NCBI GenBank assembly: GCA_015232865.1
Contig: JADFYU010000044.1
Coordinates: 1 to 19,172 of the forward strand
DNA: 19,172 bases
Reading direction: 5' to 3'
Origin: Magnetococcales bacterium
GTDB lineage: Bacteria; Pseudomonadota; Magnetococcia; Magnetococcales; UBA8363
Within the stretch, counting starts at the first letter, position 1. The number at the start of each line of letters is the position of its first letter. The translations under genes and the position numbers were made by a program. Of this stretch, positions 1 to 7,650 are shown one piece after another. The notes beneath the pieces are model-generated. The model saw nothing but the letters and a program-made list of their open reading frames with translations, made no database searches and was not told the origin of the DNA.

Positions 1-594
1 ATCACATTATTGGCCTGCTGGGCGCATGCGAGGAGAAAATTTGATGAAGCCGTTAAGGCTCTTGGGAAAAAGGGAAAACTAAAACCTGGCAGAGCTCAAA
101 AAGGGCTCTCTTTTATCCAGAGTCTTTACCAAGTCGAGCGACAATCTAAAAAAATGACACCAGACGAACGACTGAAATTCCGGCAAGAACATGCTCGACC
201 AATTTTAGATAAATTCAAAATTTGGTTGGATAAGGCCAGACCGGAAGTACCGCCAAAATCTGCTTTAGGTGTGGCTTTGGGATATACGGACAATTTATGG
301 CCCAGGTTAATCCGCTATATTGATGATGGTCGGTTGGAAATTGATAATAATGGGGTGGAAAATGCCATCCGTCCTTTTGTCATGGGCCGTAAAGGCTGGC
401 TGTTTTCAAGTGCAACGCGTGGCGCTGACGCTTCCGCCAATTTGTATAGCCTGATTGAAACGGCCAAGGCCAACGGTCATGAACCATATCAATATCTACA
501 TCACATATTCAAAGAATTACCAAAAACGAAAACTATTGATGGTTTCGAAGCCCTTCTGCCGATAAATTTGGCACCAAAAGAAATTTCTCAATAA
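1..594 (+). CDS. tnpC: IS66-family transposase, C-terminal part (cut by left window edge)
   Basis: The frame is open from base 1, so the N-terminal part lies outside the window. The visible 197 codons begin with CWAHARRKF, the conserved IS66 segment just after the second catalytic Asp. They include NNGVENAIRPFVMGRKGW, which carries the expected catalytic Glu of the DDE domain, and end with the IS66 C-terminal element (SLIETAKANGHEPYQYLHHI). The family is a DDE transposase, normally about 500 residues, encoded with small accessory genes tnpA and tnpB that would lie to the left. The stop codon is 17-20 bp before an IS66-like terminal repeat, as expected for the last gene of the element. No internal damage is visible in this part, so the element may be intact. 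The family call is very secure; whether the element is active cannot be judged. Confidence 0.95.
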   Translation: MTLLACWAHARRKFDEAVKALGKKGKLKPGRAQKGLSFIQSLYQVERQSKKMTPDERLKFRQEHARPILDKFKIWLDKARPEVPPKSALGVALGYTDNLWPRLIRYIDDGRLEIDNNGVENAIRPFVMGRKGWLFSSATRGADASANLYSLIETAKANGHEPYQYLHHIFKELPKTKTIDGFEALLPINLAPKEISQ

Positions 595-612
595 TCAGAG
601 CGAAAAATCTAC

Positions 613-632
613 GTGCTTCACTAAGCGCTTAC
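613..632. repeat. IS66 right terminal inverted repeat
   Basis: Read on the minus strand the end starts GTAAGCGCTTAGTGAAGCAC, and the GTAAGCG start is the usual IS66 terminus. IS66 elements make 8-bp target duplications, so TTTTCACC at 633-640 is the predicted duplication. The matching copy should lie left of the window. Confidence 0.75.
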
Positions 633-1157
633 TTTTCACCGCACTCCAAAAACTCTCGCCAGTTCTCAACCCTTTCCAGCAGAGGAGAGTTTTCTACCAG
701 CGCATCACTTTCCCCCTTCAGATGTGCTCGTGCGCTGCTCCATCTATACTTCTCCGCTCTATCAACCATTCCTGCTCGAACTGGATTCAACTCCACATAT
801 CGTGCCGCCATCAATAAATGAGCCTCATCATCGGATACGATGAGTACCGCCCTTGCCATAGGTGTCCCCGCCAACCTTTCTTGAAGTTGATCCTTCGAGC
901 ATAACGTAAATGTACTTCCCTAAAAGCAGACTGCAATCCTTCATTGGTTTCTGGCACAGCAATTAAATCAAATGAATATGGTTTGTCATCAGGCAATACG
1001 CCCAAACTTCAACGCCATACCTACCACACCACTCAGCAGCCAAATCAAGATAGTACCGATAATCCTCATCATCAAAAAAGACATCCAGTCGGCGGTTACC
1101 CCTCTGGGTCAAATGATGCGCCACACCTGGAACCACAACTCTCGCAAGTCTTGCCAT
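629..1157 (-). pseudogene. REP-associated (RAYT) IS200-like Y1 transposase, frameshifted and 3'-truncated
   Basis: Three consecutive minus-strand frames together read as one RAYT protein. Segment 1 (1157 to 966) has MARLARVVVPGVAHHLTQRG and WAYCLMTNHIHLI, including the HxH metal motif. Segment 2 (about 965 to 828) has the RRINFKKGWRGHLWQGRYSS block. Segment 3 (about 830 to 632) has AARYVELNPVRAGMV and WRWSSARAHL-like residues. The first break is explained by 5 extra bases near 961-966 and the second by one missing base near 828. The usual C-terminal 50 or so residues are absent because IS66 begins right after GEK; the apparent stop at 629-631 lies inside the IS66 end. RAYTs are single-copy transposases that act on REP-type palindromes. 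The gene is almost certainly inactive. Confidence 0.88.
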
Positions 1158-1185
1158 ATCTTAGACCGTTTCAACTTATTGAATT

Positions 1186-1620
1186 AGGTAACTGTCCCCC
1201 GAACTCCGTAGGTAACTGTCCCCCGAACTCCGTAAAAAAATAGGTAAGGTGTCCCCCGATTCTCGATTCGTCCCGATTCTCCCCGAAATAGGTAAGGTGT
1301 CCCCCGATTCCTGCTTGGGCTAGGAACCCGAACTCCGTAGGTAAATAGGTAAGGTGTCCCCTGATTCCGTCCAAATAGGTAAGGTGTCCCCCGATTCGTC
1401 CCCCGCAAATAGGTAAGGTGTCCCCCGATTCTCTGTCCCCCGATTCTCCCCGATTCGTCCCCCGATTCTCGCCCCGATTCTCGTGTCCCCCGATTCTCGA
1501 TTCCCGATTCCCCCGATTCGTCCCCTGTCCCCCGATTCCGAGGTACGTAACTCCCCCGAACTCGGTAACTGTCCCCGTTGGCCCCCCGAACTCGTTAAGG
1601 TAATTGTCCCCCGAACTCGT
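1186..1620. repeat. Degenerate RAYT-associated short-repeat array
   Basis: Two related units alternate with decayed pieces. Unit A is AGGTAACTGTCCCCCGAACT followed by CCGTA, clear at 1186-1210 and 1211-1234, with fragments near 1328-1345, 1561-1577 and 1596-1620. Unit B is AAATAGGTAAGGTGTCCCCC followed by GATTC, clear at 1238-1262, 1286-1310, 1343-1367, 1373-1397 and 1407-1431. Between 1434 and 1540 only the CCCCGATTC half is repeated. The array lies directly 5' of the RAYT remnant and no gene is visible inside it. Spacing is irregular and copies abut or overlap, so it is not a CRISPR array. Translations through it give low-complexity peptides such as NRGTPYLF, which are artefacts. Confidence 0.85.
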
Positions 1621-1650
1621 CCGGTGATTTGGATGGAGATGGTTATGGTG

Positions 1651-4053
1651 TTATTGTGACAGCTTTTTGATCTGAAATTTTTCGGGACAACCTTGATTAA
1701 CAGCATGTTGGTAGGAGCTGGAAAAAAACTGTTCAAAACAATTGATGATTTTTTGGTCATGGAAAAGCAGATGTTTTCTGGCCAATATTTGATCCCGAAG
1801 CTTGCGTCGAAACGGCTCATCATGGGTCAAGCGCAGAGACAGATCGACATACTGTTCCGACGTTTTTGCGATTAAATCCACCAGACCCATTCGACGATAC
1901 ATTCCCTGCACATGCCTACCCCGTTGTAAATTTCCCGGAAGAGTGACACAAGGAATGCCCATGGAAAAAACTTCCAACGCACTGGTCATGCCGTTGAAGT
2001 GTGGGGTATCCAGCACCACATCGGCAATGGAAATTAAACCCATGAATCGATCATGCGCCATGGGTTTGAGAAAATGGATCCGGGTCGACAATCCATCCCG
2101 TATGGTCTGGGCCAACCGCTTTTTGAGCATGGCTGACCAGTTACGCTCGACACCATCAACAAAAAGAATTTTTCCCTTGGGATCTCGAGTGAGAATATCG
2201 GCCAGAATAGTGTCAAAATCGGGATGAATTTTGTAGAGGGTCTGATGACAAAGATAGAGATGATCCTGTTCATCAAAGCCATAATGGTCACGCCCCATCA
2301 ACCGTTTCGGACGGGGTGGTTCCTGATAATAGGTCAGGGTGGCCGCATCTGGGATTAAAACCAATTTTTCGCTGTAGTGTTCCTGACCATTTTCCGGTTC
2401 ATAGAGTTCGCTGGAGACAAAATAGTCCATATTGGGCACCCCGGTCGTAACCGGGTGTCCGTAGGTCACGCACTGCACCGGAGCCAAACGAGAAAAACAG
2501 AGCAGGTAGGAGAAGCTTTCCATTCCGATATCCTGATAGAAAAGGATATCTAGCTGCAATGCGGCGATCTGCTCACGGGCTTTCACCAGGTCTTCAACCA
2601 AGATGACGCCATGATCAGCCTGTTCACGTATCTGCAGGCTGGTTGTGTCGTCAATGGTGGGTGGAATGAATAGAGCAATCAACTCAAAACGGCTGCGATC
2701 CAGTTTTTCCAGATAACCACGGGTAATCTTACCGATACTGTGATCGAACAGATATTTGGAGATCAGACCGATCTTCAAGCGGCGCCCCTTCACCGGAACC
2801 GGTGCAACCGTATGGGGAGCCTGCCAGCCCAGATCCGGTGCCGCTTTCAGATAAGCCTTGGCCATACGCTCATGGAAAGCTCGATCATTTCTTCCGTGAT
2901 AGGCCAGATAAAACAGCGTAGTACCAACATGCTGGTAAGGATCAAGTAAAGGCGCTGTGATATGGTTTTCCAATCGGCTCAGACGCTCATGTAACTGCTG
3001 CCGAGTCTGATCGATCGCCACAAAGGATGTCATGATCGGCGGCAGCAAATTGGCCAACTTGAATGCCCAGGCACTATTGGATCTGTCTTCTGTACCAATT
3101 TTTTCAAACAGTTCCGCCGCTTCCTCTACTCGCCCCATTTTCTGTAGGGCACGGGCCAGATTGTCACAAGCGACCAAAAAACCGGGGTTGATTTCCAACG
3201 CTTGATGGTAATGCTCGATAGATGCTTCGGAACGGTTCAACTGAACCAGGGCATTCCCCATATTATTGTGGGCAATGGCAAATCCGGGATGATTATCCAA
3301 AGCGATCCGATAGTGTTCCAACGCCTCTTCAAATCGCCCCATCGCCTGAAGAAGGTTCCCCATGTCATTTCGGGCTTCGGCAAAATCGGGGGCCAGTGCG
3401 ATAGATTTATTGAGCAGATCAGTGGTTTGCTGCCACCGCTCTTCCTTCATATGTTCCCCAGCCTGCTGCCAAAACAAAATAGCCAGTTGCTTTTTGGCTT
3501 TGGTCAAATCGATATCGACGCGCCCATTAACGGGTGTCAGGCTTTTTGCCTGCTCAAGGTGGCTAAATGCCCGCATCAGCTGATTGAGTCGCAGGTATAA
3601 ACGGCCCAGGTTGACATGGGCCTTGAGATGATTTTTCTGCCGTTCCAAGGTTGCTTGATAGTATTTAACCGCCTGTTCAACCCGCTCCTGAGCCTCATGG
3701 ATTCGCCCCATTCCGAAATAGGCATCGGCAAAAGAGGCATCCAACAAAACGGCCTGTTGGAAATAGGTCAAAGCCTGTTCATATCGCTTGGCGCCGCAAA
3801 GAACATGGCCCAAATTAACCAAGATGATCACCGATTGAGGGTTCCGTTCAAGCGCTTTGGAAATGCACCGTTGCGCCTCATCTAAGTCATTGCGGGCAAA
3901 GTGGACCATACCCAGCAGATGGAGGGCATCCATATTCTGTGATTGAATCGCCAATACCCGCCGATAAAGGGCTTCGGCATTATCCAACCGGCCCTGTTGG
4001 TGAAACTTTAGAGCCTTGTTCAAGATTTCAGTAATGGAATTGTCTGTCGTCAT
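1651..4053 (-). CDS. TPR protein with OGT/SPINDLY-type (GT41) O-linked glycosyltransferase domain
   Basis: An 800-residue protein. Residues about 5-330 form tetratricopeptide repeats (for example ALYRRVLAIQSQNMDALHLLG and AEARNDMGNLLQAMGRFEEA). Residues about 425-790 match the Glyco_transf_41 domain: FDHS (His438), YGHPVTTG (His533), LYKIHP (Lys608, equivalent to the nucleotide-contacting Lys of OGT) and LDTPHFNGMTSALE (681-694). The family transfers a sugar from a nucleotide donor to Ser/Thr of proteins in the cytoplasm; the TPRs choose the substrate. I chose ATG at 4053, 11 bases after the upstream stop. A TTG at 4089 would add 12 residues and overlap the upstream gene. It is the last gene of the sugar operon, which suggests it uses the sugar made by that operon (inference). 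Its true donor and acceptor cannot be read from the sequence. Confidence 0.88.
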   Translation of the reverse strand: MTTDNSITEILNKALKFHQQGRLDNAEALYRRVLAIQSQNMDALHLLGMVHFARNDLDEAQRCISKALERNPQSVIILVNLGHVLCGAKRYEQALTYFQQAVLLDASFADAYFGMGRIHEAQERVEQAVKYYQATLERQKNHLKAHVNLGRLYLRLNQLMRAFSHLEQAKSLTPVNGRVDIDLTKAKKQLAILFWQQAGEHMKEERWQQTTDLLNKSIALAPDFAEARNDMGNLLQAMGRFEEALEHYRIALDNHPGFAIAHNNMGNALVQLNRSEASIEHYHQALEINPGFLVACDNLARALQKMGRVEEAAELFEKIGTEDRSNSAWAFKLANLLPPIMTSFVAIDQTRQQLHERLSRLENHITAPLLDPYQHVGTTLFYLAYHGRNDRAFHERMAKAYLKAAPDLGWQAPHTVAPVPVKGRRLKIGLISKYLFDHSIGKITRGYLEKLDRSRFELIALFIPPTIDDTTSLQIREQADHGVILVEDLVKAREQIAALQLDILFYQDIGMESFSYLLCFSRLAPVQCVTYGHPVTTGVPNMDYFVSSELYEPENGQEHYSEKLVLIPDAATLTYYQEPPRPKRLMGRDHYGFDEQDHLYLCHQTLYKIHPDFDTILADILTRDPKGKILFVDGVERNWSAMLKKRLAQTIRDGLSTRIHFLKPMAHDRFMGLISIADVVLDTPHFNGMTSALEVFSMGIPCVTLPGNLQRGRHVQGMYRRMGLVDLIAKTSEQYVDLSLRLTHDEPFRRKLRDQILARKHLLFHDQKIINCFEQFFSSSYQHAVNQGCPEKFQIKKLSQ

Positions 4054-4064
4054 GGTTTCTGGCG

Positions 4065-5267
4065 TCAATGCAACGAAGAGAGGGTACAATCAATGGCATT
4101 TTTCAACAATTCTACCCGTATTTCCGACTCATAAACAGGATTCATGATGATCACTTCAGCCGGTTGAACCTCTGTTAACTGATCGGGGCTGATGACCCGG
4201 CAGCCACTGGCCGGAAGATAGGTCGCTGTTTTATTCGGATTGATATCCACGACCGCAACGATTGTTGGATGGTTGTTCATGGCGGATAGAAACGCCACCG
4301 CCTTGGATCCTCCACCCCACAATACCACTCGCTGAGCACAATCGGCATGTTTTTGCAAACGAGATTGCCAATAGGTAACCTTTTGTGAAGATCTATCGCA
4401 AAAATGATCACTCATGGCATCCAGATCATTCCAGACCAATAACGGCTCATCGCCATTTTGAGGTCGGGAGGGTGGTACCCCTTCCACATTGACCAGGCCA
4501 AACAGTTGTAGATGCTGATCATCGTAGGTTCGGGAGATCTCCTCTATCAAAAAACCAGACTCTTTGAACAGCTTGACCAAGCTTTGCCAAGAAAAATAGC
4601 CACAATGTTCATAATAGAGGTCCCAAAATGCCCCTTCCCGCAAGATACGTCGATTATCCGGAACGGTAAAAAAAATCGGTATCGGTCGACTTCCAACCGC
4701 TTGCCGCAAATGTTGCAAAAGCCGCAACGGTTGAGAAATATGCTCCAACGTGTGTCGACAGATGATGCAGTCGGCATCCTGAACCAGGTCCGTATGCTCT
4801 TCAAAAAATCCGGAAACATAGTGTACCCTTTCCCGGTTGGATTGCCGGAGAGAATCGGGTATGGGTCCGGGATCAATGCCGATCCCAATGTTATCCCCCA
4901 ACTGACACAGTTGTGTTAAAAACTCCCCCTTGCCACAACCGATCTCGACGATTCTTTTACCAAACAACTCATATCGATCCCGCAACTCCTCAGCCTGTTT
5001 AATGGCAAACGAGCGGTATTTTTGGGAACAGGCCTGACTCTCTTCGCTGTGTGCGGTGTAATCCACCTTTCGCTGATCAAACTCCCGATTAAACAGATGA
5101 CCGCATCGACGGCAGCCATGGATAGCCAACTCCCCCACGGGATAGGCTTTCGCCTCGGCAGGGTTGTGGATGATCACCACATTTTGCAAGGGAACCCGAG
5201 CCAGATTAAAAAGCGGTCGGCTGTCACCGGATGAGCAGATAGGACACGTTGACATGGCGTGGTTCAT
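4065..5267 (-). CDS. Class I SAM-dependent C-methyltransferase-like protein (second of a pair)
   Basis: 400 residues with the three-part layout of sugar C-methyltransferases (Methyltransf_13, SAM fold, Methyltransf_14). An N-terminal Zn-ribbon-like set has Cys8/Cys11 and Cys52/Cys55. The SAM motif VEIGCGKGEF is at 107-116. A C-terminal Rossmann-like part contains VVLWGGGSKAVAF and VVDINPNKTATYLP. The catalytic-loop motif, usually YHEH, reads YYEH at 218-221. The family methylates carbons of NDP-keto-sugars. The start ATG overlaps the stop of the preceding gene as ATGA, which indicates translational coupling. It is a diverged paralogue of its neighbour, so it may methylate a different position or substrate, or have lost the activity. 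Fold confidence is high; the exact reaction is unknown. Confidence 0.85.
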   Translation of the reverse strand: MNHAMSTCPICSSGDSRPLFNLARVPLQNVVIIHNPAEAKAYPVGELAIHGCRRCGHLFNREFDQRKVDYTAHSEESQACSQKYRSFAIKQAEELRDRYELFGKRIVEIGCGKGEFLTQLCQLGDNIGIGIDPGPIPDSLRQSNRERVHYVSGFFEEHTDLVQDADCIICRHTLEHISQPLRLLQHLRQAVGSRPIPIFFTVPDNRRILREGAFWDLYYEHCGYFSWQSLVKLFKESGFLIEEISRTYDDQHLQLFGLVNVEGVPPSRPQNGDEPLLVWNDLDAMSDHFCDRSSQKVTYWQSRLQKHADCAQRVVLWGGGSKAVAFLSAMNNHPTIVAVVDINPNKTATYLPASGCRVISPDQLTEVQPAEVIIMNPVYESEIRVELLKNAIDCTLSSLH

Positions 5268-6517
5268 CTCGCTGGGTGGTTGATGAGCCGGACCGGAAAA
5301 CCGGGAATGAGAAAAGAGCCACCTTGATCTATAAACGGCTGTTCCTGAGCCAGGATCTCCCTCTCAAGATTCCAGGGAAGCAGCACCAACAGTTGAGGTG
5401 GTTTCCGCCGCAACCGCTCAATAGGGAGAATCTCGACACCGACACCCGGCATGAAACGACCCTGCTTGTGGGGGTTTCGATCCACCGCAAAGGGTATCCG
5501 GCTGTGGTCCACCCCACACATGTTCAACATCATCGTCCCCTTGGCCGCAGCCCCATATGCCGCCATGTCCACCCCCTGCCGATGTAGCTTCTCGATGCTC
5601 TGGGCCACGGACTGACAAAACTGAGGCACACGGCTGGAAAAGAGCTGCAACCCCTCCGCATCGACGCATTCTACGCGATTTTTCTCTTTTTGCAAAAAAT
5701 AGTCTATCGATTCATCCGGTTCACATTGGCGGGAAATCCATAAACGTAAAGAGCCTCCATGGACGGGAAAATGATCTACCCGATTCAGATGAAGTTCATG
5801 GTGGGCGAGCAGGGCCAAAAGGGAGGTGACGGTAAAGTAGCATTGATGCTCATGGTAGATGGTATCAAAACGGACTCCATCGACCAGATCGACAAAATAG
5901 GGGACCTCCATCACCAAAGTGCCATCGTCGGCCAGGAGCTGTTCGACTGCAGACAAGAAACCGTGCTGGTTACCTACATGAGCAAAAACATTGTTGGCAA
6001 CCACTACCTTGGCCCGACCACGTTGGGCTAGGAGTTGATCAGCCACAGCACGATCAAAAAACACCTCTAGGGTATCGATCCCCCGGCTGCGCGCCATCGA
6101 AGCCGGACCGCTGGCCGGATCGATTCCCAATACCGGAACCCCCTTATCCTTGAAATAGCGGAGTAAATATCCATCATTACTGGCGATTTCAAGCAGCCAA
6201 TCATCCTGTTTGAGATTGAGCCTTTCCAGAATGGTATCGGCCAGTTTTCGGGCATGCTCCAGGTAGGATCGGCTGTAGGAAGAGTAATAGGGAAACTGGG
6301 CTCCGAACAATTTTTTCTCAGAGATGGAGTGGCCGAGTTGGGCCAGCCCACACCGTTCACAGACCAATAGTTGCAAGGGATAGCGATCACAGCGCAACGA
6401 TTCTTCTCGACTGTGGCACAAGGCATCTGATGGGGGTAATCGGCCAAAATCCAGCACCTGGCGAAAGCCGGTATGGTGACACGCCCGACAGTTGCTGACC
6501 AGCTTTTCCTCGGCCAT
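5264..6517 (-). CDS. NDP-hexose C-methyltransferase (TylCIII/TcaB9-like)
   Basis: 417 residues. The N-terminal zinc-binding domain has Cys10/Cys13 and Cys53/Cys56. The SAM-binding motif LLEIASNDGYLL is at 108-119. The catalytic signature FDTIYHEHQCYF has Tyr221-His222-Glu223-His224. The C-terminal domain carries YGAAAKGTMMLN and FAVDRNPHKQGRFMPG. This is the full domain order of the C-3 methyltransferases that make branched sugars from NDP-4-keto-6-deoxyhexoses using S-adenosylmethionine. I chose ATG at 6517 rather than TTG at 6523 because it forms a TGATG overlap with the stop of the preceding SDR gene. The neighbours (RfbF, SDR, second methyltransferase) fit a CDP-sugar pathway. The actual sugar substrate is inferred, not shown. 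Confidence 0.9.
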   Translation of the reverse strand: MAEEKLVSNCRACHHTGFRQVLDFGRLPPSDALCHSREESLRCDRYPLQLLVCERCGLAQLGHSISEKKLFGAQFPYYSSYSRSYLEHARKLADTILERLNLKQDDWLLEIASNDGYLLRYFKDKGVPVLGIDPASGPASMARSRGIDTLEVFFDRAVADQLLAQRGRAKVVVANNVFAHVGNQHGFLSAVEQLLADDGTLVMEVPYFVDLVDGVRFDTIYHEHQCYFTVTSLLALLAHHELHLNRVDHFPVHGGSLRLWISRQCEPDESIDYFLQKEKNRVECVDAEGLQLFSSRVPQFCQSVAQSIEKLHRQGVDMAAYGAAAKGTMMLNMCGVDHSRIPFAVDRNPHKQGRFMPGVGVEILPIERLRRKPPQLLVLLPWNLEREILAQEQPFIDQGGSFLIPGFPVRLINHPAR

Positions 6518-7566
6518 CAGCAAGAGGCTTGTTTTTCTTCAGTTTGAACCCAACGCATCATCTCATCCAGCCTCCCCTGGGACTGTAGTGCCATGACATG
6601 CCGATTGCGAAAGAAGGGGTTCTCTTCAAACAGTTTGTTTTTCAGGGAAAAACGTTTAAAATCAGTAAAGAGTGTCCGGATTCCGGCTTCCAGATCCCAC
6701 TGCGGTTTAAAAGCGGGAATCTGCTCGGCAATTTTGGCACAATTCACCCGATAGTTTCGGATATCGGGTCCGGCTCCCTCAGCAAAACTGATTTGGCTGT
6801 CGGGTACCACCTGTTGAATCAGATTGGCCAACTCCCGGATACGAAAGTTGTCATCCCGGCGACCGACATTATACGCCTGATTATGAACCACCTTCCTGGA
6901 AGCCTCCAAAGTGGTGGCAAAAGCCAGAGCGATATCGCTGACGTGAACAACTGGACGCCAAGGGGAGCCGTCACTTTTTAGGCGAACCATTCCGGTGGTA
7001 ACAGCCCAACCCAGCAAATTGTTGATGACCAAATCACCACGCAAACGTGGAGAACTGCCGTAGGCGGTGCCGGAACGCAGATAGGTTGGGCTAAAATCCG
7101 CTGTGGCCAATTCTGCCAATGCCTGCTCGGCCCGCTCCTTGGCCCAGCCGTAGGGGGTAACCGGATTGAACGGTGCACTTTCATCCAGCAACGCCTCTCC
7201 CGAACTACCATAGACACTACAGGTGGATGCGTGGATAAAACGGCTTACTCTGGCATCCCGCGCCATTTTTGCCATGTGGATGGTACCGTGAAGATTGATA
7301 GATTCGGTACAGGCCGGGTTGAGGTCACCCAGAGGATCATTTGAGATAGCGGCCAGATGGATGACCGCATCAAACCCCACCAAATCTTTTTTTTCAACAT
7401 CCCGAATATCTTTGATTCTCGTAGCGATTGCTTTCGGTGGACAACCAAAATCACAGCCCGTGTAGAGCAAGCTGTCCAGCCCGTGCACATCATGACCACG
7501 CTCTGCCAACATGGGCGTCAACACACTGCCGACATAACCATCATGACCTGTTACCAAAACTTTCAT
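6517..7566 (-). CDS. NAD(P)-dependent extended SDR, nucleotide-sugar epimerase/reductase type
   Basis: 349 residues. It begins MKVLVTGHDGYVG, the GxxGxxG dinucleotide-binding loop (residues 7-13). The active-site stretch STCSVYGSSGE (114-124) and Tyr139-xxx-Lys143 (YGWAK) complete the extended-SDR catalytic set. 4,6-Dehydratases carry an acidic pair (STDEVYG-like) where this protein has STCSVYG, so an epimerase or reductase role is more likely than RfbG-type dehydration (inference). The start at 7566 is preceded by a strong GGGAG Shine-Dalgarno sequence 8 bases away. An upstream ATG at 7602 would place that signal inside the coding region, so I reject it. The stop overlaps the next start (TGATG). 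It probably acts on the nucleotide sugar made by the preceding RfbF-like enzyme. Confidence 0.88.
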   Translation of the reverse strand: MKVLVTGHDGYVGSVLTPMLAERGHDVHGLDSLLYTGCDFGCPPKAIATRIKDIRDVEKKDLVGFDAVIHLAAISNDPLGDLNPACTESINLHGTIHMAKMARDARVSRFIHASTCSVYGSSGEALLDESAPFNPVTPYGWAKERAEQALAELATADFSPTYLRSGTAYGSSPRLRGDLVINNLLGWAVTTGMVRLKSDGSPWRPVVHVSDIALAFATTLEASRKVVHNQAYNVGRRDDNFRIRELANLIQQVVPDSQISFAEGAGPDIRNYRVNCAKIAEQIPAFKPQWDLEAGIRTLFTDFKRFSLKNKLFEENPFFRNRHVMALQSQGRLDEMMRWVQTEEKQASC

Positions 7567-7574
7567 ACGATCTG

Positions 7575-7587
7575 CTCCCTTCCTCCC
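7575..7587 (-). promoter_or_regulatory. Ribosome binding site that fixes the SDR start
   Basis: On the minus strand GGGAGGAAGGGAG ends 8 bases before ATG at 7566. It is the clearest Shine-Dalgarno sequence in this operon and argues for the shorter start. Confidence 0.75.
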
Positions 7588-7650
7588 GACCTTCAGCTCC
7601 ATAACCCAACACTTTTTCCAATTATCCGTTTTATCCGCCGAAGCCCGTTT

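Larger units (their letters stand above)
1..632 (+). mobile_element. Right part of an IS66-family insertion sequence
   Basis: This covers the transposase tail plus the right terminus. The element appears to end at base 632 with AAGCGCTTAC, whose reverse complement begins GTAAGCG, typical of IS66 ends. It is inserted in the 3' part of a RAYT transposase gene on the minus strand. The left end lies outside the window. Confidence 0.85.

Noticed and set aside
1186..1620. CRISPR array
   Set aside because: Units have no regular spacing and no unique spacers, they abut or overlap, and they lie next to a RAYT gene with no cas genes.
1171..1823. Minus-strand open frames with NRGTPYLF, GGHLTYF and similar peptides, and the plus-strand SPDSLSPDSP frame
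   Set aside because: They are translations of the short-repeat array in several frames, with no start signals and no conserved protein family.
6517..7566. CDP-glucose 4,6-dehydratase (RfbG) as the SDR identity
   Set aside because: The active-site stretch is STCSVYG without the acidic pair of dehydratases, and the N-terminal loop differs from RfbG.
7567..7602. Longer SDR start at ATG 7602
   Set aside because: It would put the strong Shine-Dalgarno sequence inside the gene, while the Rossmann strand normally begins at the MKVLVTG methionine.
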